Shown: positions 1-5,975 of the stretch, piece by piece
Numbering within the stretch: position 1 is the stretch's first letter
How the letters are laid out: each line of letters begins with the position of its first letter
DNA from: Methanobacteriota archaeon
GTDB taxonomy: Archaea; Methanobacteriota; Methanobacteria; Methanobacteriales; Methanobacteriaceae
Assembly (NCBI GenBank): GCA_023436175.1
Contig: JAEZKE010000026.1
Span: 1 to 12,879, forward strand
DNA length: 12,879 bases
Direction of reading: 5' to 3'
Program-made: the position numbers and the translations under genes
Notes under the pieces: model-generated
Databases searched by the model: none
What the model saw: only the letters and a program-made list of their open reading frames with translations
Told to the model about the DNA's origin: nothing

Positions 1-753
1 ATAATGAAAATAGGTAATAATCCTTTTTCTTTTGAATCATATCTCCTTAGAGATGCGAGGAGAATTGCAGCAGAAATCTGTGAAAGGCGGGAATATAAAA
101 TAACAAGTAGTGCCTTGATGAATGTGCATCGTACATATAGAATATTCGATGAAAAGTCTGAGAACTCAGATGTAAATTCTCCTGCAATCCCCCCTGCAAA
201 CTTAACCCCCGAGGAAGAAGATCTTTATTATTCTCTCGTAAAATCACTTTCAAAATACAGGCAAGGGATGAAGTCTCCTTTAGCTCAATTTAAAGCTAAA
301 AAGGCAAAACAGGAGTTAAAATCTAAGGCACCAGATATACCTGAGCCATCTGTGCAGCTAGCTAATGAAAATATAAGCACTGCCAAGGTTAAAAAAGCAG
401 TACCTGCCGGAATTGAACAGGATATTGAAAGTTTTCAGGCATATGCAACTCCTGGATTTGAAGCACCTGATATAGAACCCCCTATAGAACCTGAATTAGA
501 ACTAGAAATTGAACCTGAAATGGACTTTGAAAGTCTTGAGAAAGGAATTTCAAAGGCAGCTGATCAAAAGGATCCAGTTAAAACACTAATGGTTCTTGAA
601 GAGCTCCCTTCTATTATGGGTATTGATAAAAAAGTTTACGGCCCTTTGTATCCTCAGGATATAATTACGATGCCTGAGCCAAATGCAAGGATACTCATAA
701 AGAATAATAAAGGAAAATTTATTGAGAAATATAAAAAAATAGCTTATAGATGA
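1..753 (+). CDS. gins51: GINS complex subunit, Gins51/Gins15 type (5' end probably outside window)
   Basis: Subunit of the archaeal GINS complex, which joins MCM helicase and the Cdc45/RecJ-like protein at the replication fork. Numbering from the ATG at position 4, residues 8-90 look like the rest of the helical A domain (YLLRDARRIAAEI, then an LTPEEEDLYYSLV helix). Residues 95-190 form a Lys/Pro/Glu-rich linker, acidic at 155-175. Residues 193-240 match the small beta-rich B domain (LPSIMGIDKKVYGPL, then MPEPNARILI). A-before-B order is that of Gins51. Family members normally have some 50-70 residues before the YLLRDARRI helix, and the frame is open to the window edge, so the ATG at 4 is probably an internal Met and the gene is partial. 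Assignment rests on motif memory, mainly the B domain. A hairpin (about 749-779) follows the stop. Confidence 0.82.
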   Translation: MMKIGNNPFSFESYLLRDARRIAAEICERREYKITSSALMNVHRTYRIFDEKSENSDVNSPAIPPANLTPEEEDLYYSLVKSLSKYRQGMKSPLAQFKAKKAKQELKSKAPDIPEPSVQLANENISTAKVKKAVPAGIEQDIESFQAYATPGFEAPDIEPPIEPELELEIEPEMDFESLEKGISKAADQKDPVKTLMVLEELPSIMGIDKKVYGPLYPQDIITMPEPNARILIKNNKGKFIEKYKKIAYR

Positions 754-1189
754 GTAATAGTTACATAAAACTATTCATCGCTATTATTTGATAAAAATAT
801 GCATGATATAATCTAATAATTGGACTATATGTGTCTAAAATAGTTTATTATAAATAGATCCTTGCATATTGTAATACATATTATCTAATTTTTGTAGGAA
901 TTGATGGAATTAATCCAAACATATAAATAAACTATTAAGAATAAATAATGCTAATATCGATTAAACTTTGAAAATCATAAGATTTTCAAGCCTAAAAACT
1001 TTAGAAAACTGTATTTCTCAGGTTTCAAAATCAGCGATTTTGAAAACACATGGGTTTTTACTGGCCGTCGAAAAATCGAAGATTTTTCGGGCCACAGAAC
1101 GAAGTTCTGTTGGCTTTTTCTCGAGTTTAACATAACTATATTTTTAATCATAAATATATGGTTTATTTTTATAAATAGAGGTGATTATA
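754..1189. other. Intergenic region with hairpin cluster upstream of rpl44e
   Basis: No credible gene is seen. The stop region of the GINS gene lies in an imperfect hairpin (GATGA and ATAGTT against AACTAT and TCATC, about 749-779) that may act in 3'-end formation. The stretch 780-960 is AT-rich with no structure I can name. Positions 968-1114 hold a run of hairpins, described separately. Positions 1130-1176 hold several TATA-like stretches (ACTATATTT near 1136, AAATATATGG near 1152, TTTTTATAAAT near 1167). One of these is probably box A for rpl44e, but I cannot decide which. Confidence 0.6.
968..1114. repeat. Tandem small-hairpin cluster, locus 1
   Basis: Four perfect or near-perfect hairpins follow one another. 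First: TTGAAAATC (968-976) with GATTTTCAA (981-989), loop ATAA. Second: TTTCAAAATC (1023-1032) with GATTTTGAAA (1036-1045), loop AGC. Third: CGAAAAATC (1069-1077) with GATTTTTCG (1081-1089), loop GAA, extended outside by GGCC on both sides. Fourth: GCCA plus CAGAAC (1091-1100) with GTTCTG and TGGC (1104-1114, one bulged T), loop GAA. In each, a C-G pair closes a 3-4 nt loop while stem sequences differ. The last is followed by CTTTTTC, so it could also serve as a terminator. Elements three and four have counterparts at 5486-5563. Confidence 0.85.
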
Positions 1190-1468
1190 ATGAAAATTCC
1201 AAAAGAAAGAAGAACTTACTGTCCAAGTTGTAAAAAACACACTCTTCACGAAGTATTCCAATCCAAAAAAAGGAAAGCAAGCGAGCTTAAATGGGGGCAG
1301 CGTCAGTTCAGACGGGTCACAAGCGGGTACAGAGGTTATCCGAGGCCGCTTCCATCTGGAAACAAACCAGTCAAAAAATTGGATTTAAGATACAAATGTA
1401 AAGAATGTGGAAAAGCACATATTAAAAGAAACTCATTTAGAACAGGGAAAGTAGAGTTTGTAAGTTAG
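1190..1468 (+). CDS. rpl44e: Large ribosomal subunit protein eL42 (L44e)
   Basis: Archaeal/eukaryotic-type protein of the 50S subunit, located near the E site. The 92-residue product has the family zinc ribbon: C11-P-S-C14 and C70-K-E-C73, with a highly basic middle and the hallmark start MKIPKERRTYCPSC. A GTG at 1181 lies in frame, but it is part of the Shine-Dalgarno GAGGTGA (1178-1184). The ATG at 1190, 5 nt downstream, gives the family N-terminus, so I chose it. It opens the run rpl44e, rps27e, aIF2-alpha, nop10, PAC2. Its stop overlaps the Shine-Dalgarno of rps27e, which suggests translational coupling. Confidence 0.97.
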   Translation: MKIPKERRTYCPSCKKHTLHEVFQSKKRKASELKWGQRQFRRVTSGYRGYPRPLPSGNKPVKKLDLRYKCKECGKAHIKRNSFRTGKVEFVS

Positions 1469-1477
1469 GTGGTCTAA

Positions 1478-1663
1478 ATGGCAATTATAGGAACTCAAAA
1501 AAGTAACTTTTTAAAAGTCAAATGTTTAGACTGCGGAAATCAACAAACAGTATTTGATCACGCAGCATCAAACGTCCAGTGTATCATATGTGGAAAAACA
1601 CTGGTAAAACCAAAAGGCGGAAAATCTGAAATAGTAGCTCAGATTATTGAAGTCCTTGATTAA
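1478..1663 (+). CDS. rps27e: Small ribosomal subunit protein eS27 (S27e)
   Basis: Zinc-ribbon protein of the archaeal 30S subunit, 61 residues, normal for the family. The four zinc ligands are C16-L-D-C19 and C35-I-I-C38, with the typical FLKVKCLDCGN opening of the ribbon and a GGK(S) segment after it. The Shine-Dalgarno AGGTGGT (1467-1473) overlaps the stop codon of rpl44e and lies 4 nt before the ATG. The gene is followed after 35 nt by the aIF2-alpha gene, an arrangement shared by many archaea. Confidence 0.97.
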   Translation: MAIIGTQKSNFLKVKCLDCGNQQTVFDHAASNVQCIICGKTLVKPKGGKSEIVAQIIEVLD

Positions 1664-1698
1664 ATCAGTTAAGGGCTAATCCAAAATCAGGTGTTTTA

Positions 1699-2478
1699 AT
1701 GGTAAGAATGAAAAGAGAATGGCCCAGCGAAGGGGATTTAATAGTAGGAACGGTGCACAAAGTTTTAAACTATGGTGCATTTGCTTCTCTTGAAGAATAT
1801 GAAGGAAAAGAAGCTTTTATTCATATTTCTGAAGTATCTTCTGGATGGGTAAAAAATATCAGGGATTATGTCCGTGAAAATCAAAAAATCGTTGCAAGAG
1901 TCTTAAGGGTAAATCCTAAAAAAGGCCATGTCGACGTTTCCATGAAAAGGATAAGGGAAGATCAAAGGACAAGAAAAATTCAGCAGTGGAAAATTGAGCA
2001 AAAAGCGGAAAAACTGCTTGAAATATCTGCAAAAACAATAGGAAAGGATCTTGATACTGCATATGAAGAAATAGGGTATGCTATCATCGATGAATTTGGT
2101 GATCTTTATGAAGCATTTGAAACAGCTGCAGAAGAAGGCGAAAGTGCACTTAAAGATAGAGGAATAGATGGAGAATGGGCAGTAACTATAACTGAAGTTG
2201 CTAAAAAGAATATATCCCCTCCTGAAGTCCAGATAACTGGATATATTAATTTAAAATCCTATGCGCCAAATGGTGTTGACATAATAAAGACTGCACTCGG
2301 ATCTGTTGAGGCTGAAAATGTTTCAGTTCAATGCGTTGGAGCTCCAAGATACCGATTAATAGTTAAATCTTCTGATTACATCACAGCAGAAAATTTAATG
2401 AAAGATGCGGCAGAGCAGTGCATTGAAGCTGTTGTTGAAGAAGGCGGGGAAGGAGAATTCCAACGGGAATTAGAATAG
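1699..2478 (+). CDS. eif2a: Translation initiation factor aIF2 subunit alpha
   Basis: Alpha subunit of heterotrimeric aIF2, which brings initiator Met-tRNA to the small ribosomal subunit; alpha stabilises tRNA binding. The 259 residues fit the family length. Domain 1 (about 8-85) is an S1/OB fold, with GDLIVGTVHKVLNYGAFASL and the HISEVSSGWVKNIRDYV segment that corresponds to the regulatory-serine loop of eukaryotic eIF2-alpha. Domain 2 (about 90-165) is helical, and domain 3 (about 170-259) is the alpha-beta domain that contacts gamma. An AGGTG Shine-Dalgarno (1689-1693) precedes the ATG. Placement between rps27e and nop10 is the standard archaeal context. Confidence 0.98.
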   Translation: MVRMKREWPSEGDLIVGTVHKVLNYGAFASLEEYEGKEAFIHISEVSSGWVKNIRDYVRENQKIVARVLRVNPKKGHVDVSMKRIREDQRTRKIQQWKIEQKAEKLLEISAKTIGKDLDTAYEEIGYAIIDEFGDLYEAFETAAEEGESALKDRGIDGEWAVTITEVAKKNISPPEVQITGYINLKSYAPNGVDIIKTALGSVEAENVSVQCVGAPRYRLIVKSSDYITAENLMKDAAEQCIEAVVEEGGEGEFQRELE

Positions 2479-2516
2479 GAATATAACTCCAGAAATAGTA
2501 TGCTACAGGTCTTTTA

Positions 2517-2693
2517 ATGAAAATGAAAATGAAAAAGTGTAAATCCTGTTATGGATATACACTTAAAGACAAGTGTCCTTACTGTGAAGGTAAAGTTGGA
2601 GTGGTATATCCGCCTAAGTATTCTCCTGAAGACAAATATGGGAAATACAGGAGAATGCTTAAAAAACAGCTGCTTAAAAAAAGGAGTGATTAG
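2517..2693 (+). CDS. nop10: H/ACA RNP protein Nop10
   Basis: Core protein of archaeal H/ACA guide RNPs, which with Cbf5, Gar1 and L7Ae convert uridine to pseudouridine in rRNA. The 58-residue product has an N-terminal zinc ribbon, CKSC and CPYC, around YTLKDK. The diagnostic C-terminal linker and helix follow: YPPKYSPEDKYGKYRRMLKK. Three in-frame ATGs lie at 2517, 2523 and 2529. I chose 2517 because AGGT at 2507-2510 is a correctly spaced ribosome-binding site, though 2523 is possible. The stop TAG directly abuts the ATG of the next gene, so the two are almost certainly co-transcribed and coupled. Confidence 0.95.
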   Translation: MKMKMKKCKSCYGYTLKDKCPYCEGKVGVVYPPKYSPEDKYGKYRRMLKKQLLKKRSD

Positions 2694-3461
2694 ATGAATA
2701 AAACTTATGTGAAGATGATAGATGAAGTGGATCTTGCAGAACCCATATTCATAGAGGCACTTCCTGGAATCGGTCACGTTGGTAAATTAGTTGCAGAACA
2801 TATAATTCACGAACTCGAGGCAAAAAAATTTGCAGAGTTATACTCACCATCATTTCCACCACAGGTCTTTGTAAGCGAAGAAGGGCTTATTGAACCCATG
2901 AAAAATGAGTTTTATGCACTTAAAGGCCAGGATGGGCAGGATTATATAATTCTTATTGGAAACACTCAAGGTTTAAGTCCTGAAGGTCAACATGAAGTAT
3001 GTGGAATTATACTTGACCTGATAGAAAAATATGGAGTTAAACAGATGTTCACCCTTGGTGGTTTAGGAACGGGACAACCTATTGAAAAATCAAAAGTTTT
3101 AGGTGCAGCTACGTCATTAGAACTTGCGGAAATGTTGAAAGAACATAATGTAACTCTCAGATCTGCAGATGGCGGCATAATCGGAGCTTCAGGTCTCCTT
3201 TTAGGAATGGGAATGCTTCGGGGCATTGATGGAGTCTGTCTTATGGGTGAAACTCCTGGTTATTTTATAGATGCTGATGCATCTAAAGCAGTTTTAACAG
3301 TTTTACTTGATATTTTAGATATGGAAATAGATATTGCTAAATTAGAAGAGAGAGCAGAAGAAACTCGTAAGATGATATCCAAAGCTCAGCAAATGGAGCG
3401 AGAAATGGCTGAAAGAATGCATATAGCTCCTGGCGAAGAAGATTTAAGATACATCGGGTAA
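2694..3461 (+). CDS. PAC2-family proteasome assembly chaperone homologue
   Basis: 255-residue member of the PAC2 (proteasome assembly chaperone 2) family of archaea. The family signature near the N-terminus is IFIEALPGIGHVGKLVAEHI (residues 18-37). The core has FPPQVFV (54-60), the strand DYIILIGNTQG (83-93) and the glycine-rich LGGLGTG (121-127). A charged helical tail (215-245, KLEERAEETRKMI) probably forms a coiled coil. The role is inferred from the family: assisting 20S proteasome assembly or activity in the cytoplasm. The C-terminus is LRYIG, with Tyr third from the end, so it lacks a proper HbYX docking tail. Strong Shine-Dalgarno AAGGAGTGAT (2681-2690) lies inside the end of nop10. 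Confidence 0.9.
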   Translation: MNKTYVKMIDEVDLAEPIFIEALPGIGHVGKLVAEHIIHELEAKKFAELYSPSFPPQVFVSEEGLIEPMKNEFYALKGQDGQDYIILIGNTQGLSPEGQHEVCGIILDLIEKYGVKQMFTLGGLGTGQPIEKSKVLGAATSLELAEMLKEHNVTLRSADGGIIGASGLLLGMGMLRGIDGVCLMGETPGYFIDADASKAVLTVLLDILDMEIDIAKLEERAEETRKMISKAQQMEREMAERMHIAPGEEDLRYIG

Positions 3462-3490
3462 ACTATTTTTTTAAGCCCGATTATTATTTA
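3453..3490 (+). terminator. Probable terminator of the rpl44e-PAC2 operon
   Basis: The inverted repeat ATCGGG (3453-3458, overlapping the last codons) and CCCGAT (3476-3481) encloses a run of seven T (3466-3472) and is followed by a T-rich tract. Archaeal termination needs mainly the oligo-T, so the T7 may be the working element. Read-through into the endonuclease Q gene is possible, because that gene starts only 55 nt after the PAC2 stop. Confidence 0.5.
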
Positions 3491-3516
3491 TTTTAATTTA
3501 TTTTGTAGTGATTTAC

Positions 3517-4719
3517 ATGATAATCAATGCAGATCTACACATTCACAGTCTTTATTCAATGGCAACTTCAAAGAACATGGTTATAAGTACAATCGCGTCG
3601 CAATCCAAGCTTAAAGGATTAGATTTAATTGGTACTGGTGATGCTTTTCATCCTGAATGGCTTCAAATTATAGAAGATAGTACAAAACCTTCAAAAACTG
3701 GAATATATCCGGTTAAAGAGTGTGATGAGGATTCACAGACACGTTTAATAAAAAGTGTGGAACACCCCGAAACTGGAGCAAGTAACTGTAAATTTATTTT
3801 AACAGCTGAAGTTGAGGACAAAAATAGAGTTCATCAGCTCCTGATTTTACCTTCTATTGAATCTGCTTACACGATAAGAGAAGAACTACCATCTAAAAAT
3901 ATAGATAAGGAAGGTAGACCCCGGGTTGATATGAATGGAGCAGAATTAATGGATTTAGTTAGGGATCATAATGGACTAATTGGTCCAGCTCATGCATTTA
4001 CTCCATGGACAAGTATTTACAAAGAATTTGACAGCATTTATGACTGTTATAATGATGCACCTGATTTTTTAGAGCTTGGACTTTCTGCAGATACCGATAT
4101 GGCAGATAGAATCGAAGAACTTCAAGATATTCCATTTCTCTCAAATTCTGATGCGCATTCTCCATGGCCTCACAGGCTTGGAAGAGAATTTAATGAAATT
4201 GAAATTAAAAAATTGACTTATAATGCATTTAAAGATGCTATTCAAGCAAAAAAAGTTGTAGGTAACTATGGATTTGATCCAAGGCTTGGCAAATACCATG
4301 AAACTGGCTGTGTAAGATGTTATGATACAATTCCTATCGAAAAAGCACGAGAACTTAAAATGAGGTGTCCTTGTGGGGGACTTATAAAAAAAGGTGTTAA
4401 AGATAGGATAGGCGACATCGCAAAATGGGATGATCCACATCATCCAGGGTTTAGGCCACAATATACTCATATTCTTCCTTTAGCTGAAATAATAAGTCTT
4501 GTCCATGGAAAAGGAATCACTACGGTTTATGTGCAGAAAATATGGAAAGAATTAGTGCAGATATTTGGAAGTGAAATAGGAGTTCTAATTTATGCACCTC
4601 TTGATGAGATTGCAAGAACTGAATCTAAACTGGCAGATGTTATAAAGTCATTTAGAGAAAATACTTTAAATATTCAATCAGGTTCTGGTGGACATTATGG
4701 ACAGATCGTGTTAGATTGA
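3517..4719 (+). CDS. endoQ: Endonuclease Q (PHP-domain DNA repair nuclease)
   Basis: Predicted EndoQ, which in Thermococcales nicks DNA 5' of deaminated bases (uracil, hypoxanthine, xanthine) and abasic sites. The 400 residues have an N-terminal PHP metallo-hydrolase domain with D6-L-H8-I-H10, D42, E98/E100, H106, H159 (GPAHAFTPW) and D212-A-H214 as likely metal ligands. A zinc-ribbon-like insert follows (C265-V-R-C268 and C284-P-C286), then a C-terminal region with a GGHYGQIVLD end, as I recall from the family. An upstream in-frame GTG at 3508 is part of the GTGAT Shine-Dalgarno (3508-3512). The ATG at 3517 gives the canonical PHP start INADLHIHS, so I chose it. It probably follows the translation operon by chance of neighbourhood or as part of a replication/repair cluster. 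Confidence 0.9.
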   Translation: MIINADLHIHSLYSMATSKNMVISTIASQSKLKGLDLIGTGDAFHPEWLQIIEDSTKPSKTGIYPVKECDEDSQTRLIKSVEHPETGASNCKFILTAEVEDKNRVHQLLILPSIESAYTIREELPSKNIDKEGRPRVDMNGAELMDLVRDHNGLIGPAHAFTPWTSIYKEFDSIYDCYNDAPDFLELGLSADTDMADRIEELQDIPFLSNSDAHSPWPHRLGREFNEIEIKKLTYNAFKDAIQAKKVVGNYGFDPRLGKYHETGCVRCYDTIPIEKARELKMRCPCGGLIKKGVKDRIGDIAKWDDPHHPGFRPQYTHILPLAEIISLVHGKGITTVYVQKIWKELVQIFGSEIGVLIYAPLDEIARTESKLADVIKSFRENTLNIQSGSGGHYGQIVLD

Positions 4720-4755
4720 ATATTTTATTAATTTAAACATTTATAGATATTATTC

Positions 4756-4766
4756 TCTTTTTTTAA
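4756..4766 (+). terminator. Oligo-T terminator after endonuclease Q
   Basis: CTTTTTTT (T run 4758-4764), 39 nt after the EndoQ stop, lies in the 117-bp convergent gap before the mtrA-like gene. No GC-rich stem precedes it, which is usual for archaeal oligo-T terminators. Confidence 0.5.
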
Positions 4767-4836
4767 TAATTTATAGCTGCCAGTTTAATCAGTCGACAAT
4801 GTATAGATTTGATAAATAAATTTGAAAGTAAAATAT

Positions 4837-5382
4837 TTAACTATTTTCAGTTGCCAAACTGGAATCTTTTTGTTTTTCTAGTAATGGAATAACCACAGTC
4901 TCTTCTTCATATGCACCGGGATCATGGATTAAACACCCTTCAATTTTAGAGTGAATGGTTTCAGAGTTTTCTGTATCCACTAAGTCAACTACTTCAATTT
5001 GATTTCTAAATCTTTGGACTGCGTCTTCAGTGACGTTTTCAAGATATGGTATTGCCCCTTCAGCGCCTACTATTCTTTTTTTTGCATCTACGCCGTTTTC
5101 GTGTAAAGCTTTGATTGTTTGGCCAGTAATATGTCCCTGAACCTCTGCACCGCATACTACCAAGAATCTTATGTTGGGATTGGAAACAACGTTACCAATG
5201 ACCTTTTCAATACCAAGGTTTTCAGTGTGAAGAGAACCGGATATTGAGGCTCCTGCTTTAACGGGTGTATCTCCCATATGAGACCCGAGGGTAACTACTG
5301 CCACCGCGCTTTCTTCATCTCCGACAGTATAGTCACCGACTATTTGTGGCCATCCTTCAGCAGTTGCTTTTTTGTTTACCAT
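4837..5382 (-). CDS. mtrA: MtrA-like corrinoid protein lacking the membrane anchor (tetrahydromethanopterin S-methyltransferase subunit A homologue)
   Basis: MtrA carries the corrinoid of the Na+-pumping methyl-H4MPT:coenzyme M methyltransferase (MtrA-H) and shuttles the methyl group from methyl-H4MPT to coenzyme M. The protein matches MtrA throughout: EGWPQIVGDYTVGD near the start, AVAVVTLGSH (27-35), TENLGIEKVIGNVVSNPNIR (53-72), CGAEVQGHITGQ (77-88) and VGAEGAIPYLENV. His84 sits exactly where His84 of Methanothermobacter MtrA ligates cobalt. The usual C-terminal transmembrane helix is absent: the protein ends at 181 residues with the hydrophilic tail KQKDSSLATENS, against roughly 240 in the full form. 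No other mtr genes are adjacent. I infer a soluble paralogue, either a free methyl carrier or partner of another methyltransferase. Strong Shine-Dalgarno AAAAGGAGAT (complement of 5391-5400). Confidence 0.92.
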   Translation of the reverse strand: MVNKKATAEGWPQIVGDYTVGDEESAVAVVTLGSHMGDTPVKAGASISGSLHTENLGIEKVIGNVVSNPNIRFLVVCGAEVQGHITGQTIKALHENGVDAKKRIVGAEGAIPYLENVTEDAVQRFRNQIEVVDLVDTENSETIHSKIEGCLIHDPGAYEEETVVIPLLEKQKDSSLATENS

Positions 5383-5432
5383 ACTCTTTCATCTCCTTTT
5401 GAATATATGATTTGTTGACCCGAAAAAACATG

Positions 5433-5583
5433 TCAAAAATCATGCCCCTAAAAACCTATGGTTTTCCAGACCATGATTTTTGAAAGCCGTCAAAAATTCA
5501 AAGAATTTTGGGGCATTCGAAAATCAAAGATTTTCGAAAGCCTGCAGAACGATGTTCTGCGGCAGCAAAAACATAGTTTTTGC
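5433..5583. repeat. Tandem small-hairpin cluster, locus 2 (predicted leader of mtrA-like gene)
   Basis: Outer stem TCAAAAATCATG (5433-5444) with CATGATTTTTGA (5472-5483) is a perfect 12 bp and encloses AAAACC/GGTTTT (5451-5456, 5460-5465, loop TAT). Then come CAAAAATTC/GAATTTTG (5491-5499, 5503-5510, one bulged A, loop AAA, framed by GCC and GGC); TTCGAAAATC/GATTTTCGAA (5516-5525, 5529-5538, loop AAA); GCAGAAC/GTTCTGC (5544-5550, 5554-5560, loop GAT, framed by GCC and GGC); and GCAAAAAC/GTTTTTGC (5565-5572, 5576-5583, loop ATA). All the small hairpins have a three-base loop closed by a C-G pair, as at locus 1. Confidence 0.85.
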
Positions 5584-5614
5584 AAGTGTTTTAGCTACAA
5601 TTTTTTAATGATTC

Positions 5615-5649
5615 TTTAACCAGTAGTTAATTTTTAACTATTGGTTAAA
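5615..5649. promoter_or_regulatory. 35-bp palindrome, probable TetR-family operator
   Basis: The left arm TTTAACCAGTAGTTAA (5615-5630) and right arm TTAACTATTGGTTAAA (5634-5649) are complementary at 15 of 16 positions, with a 3-bp centre. A second, shorter inverted repeat follows (TTAACT 5652-5657, AGTTAA 5661-5666) that reuses the TTAACT/AGTTAA core. The sites lie just downstream of a minus-strand box A, where a bound repressor would block transcription of the mtrA-like gene. A TetR-family gene is the divergent neighbour, making it the natural candidate binder. The binding is inference. Confidence 0.6.
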
Positions 5650-5667
5650 TTTTAACTTGTAGTTAAT

Positions 5668-5680
5668 AGTATATAAAATT
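5668..5680 (-). promoter_or_regulatory. Box A (TATA) promoter of the mtrA-like gene
   Basis: The minus strand reads TTTTATATA (5678-5670), matching the methanogen box A consensus, with AACAAAT just upstream as a weak BRE. A start site about 25 nt further on falls near 5649, at the edge of the palindrome. This would give a leader of about 265 nt containing the hairpin cluster. The element also reads TATATAAAA on the plus strand, so a promoter for tetR is not excluded. Confidence 0.5.
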
Positions 5681-5975
5681 TGTTTATTATGATGTTCATG
5701 ATTTTGTAACACCCACTTTTAATTATTCAAAGAATAAGCAAGATAAAAAATTAAGGATTACTTGTTCATATTATTCCATTTATTCGTCATTATGCATTTT
5801 TGAAAGTATATGTATACCTAATTACTATTTATATGTGTTAAAAAACTATCTGATAAATTATTTTAACTTAACTTTAAATTTTAAGACCGAACCTTTATTA
5901 TATTCTTAAACTAATTTTAAAATAGTAAAATAACGAACTTGCAATTACAGATATACATTTTTATGGTGAATCATA

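Larger units (their letters stand above)
5383..5975. other. Divergent regulatory region between mtrA-like gene and tetR
   Basis: 593 bp without a credible gene. On the mtrA-like side it holds the Shine-Dalgarno, then a five-hairpin cluster (5433-5583), a large palindrome (5615-5649), a smaller inverted repeat (5652-5666) and a minus-strand box A (5670-5678). The stretch 5690-5960 is AT-rich. It contains the near-palindrome GTATATGTATAC (about 5807-5818) and TTTATTATAT (about 5893) as a weak box A candidate for tetR. Confidence 0.6.

Noticed and set aside
968..1114. CRISPR array
   Set aside because: The units are hairpins of different sequence without constant direct repeats or regular spacers, and no cas gene is nearby.
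1181..1189. GTG start giving an L44e three residues longer
   Set aside because: The GTG belongs to the Shine-Dalgarno GAGGTGA, and the ATG at 1190 gives the family's exact N-terminus.
2514..2777. 87-codon antisense open frame over nop10
   Set aside because: It overlaps nop10 and the PAC2 start, which are both clear genes, and its product is low-complexity and unlike any protein family I know.
3508..3516. GTG start for endonuclease Q
   Set aside because: It is part of the GTGAT ribosome-binding site, and the PHP domain start fits the ATG at 3517.
4141..4470. 109-codon antisense open frame within endonuclease Q
   Set aside because: It lies opposite the conserved DAHSPW and zinc-ribbon part of EndoQ, so it is a shadow of that coding sequence.
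5383..5650. Cobalamin riboswitch in the mtrA-like leader
   Set aside because: Tempting because the product binds a corrinoid, but I see no B12-box-like sequence or the multi-branched core, only independent short hairpins.
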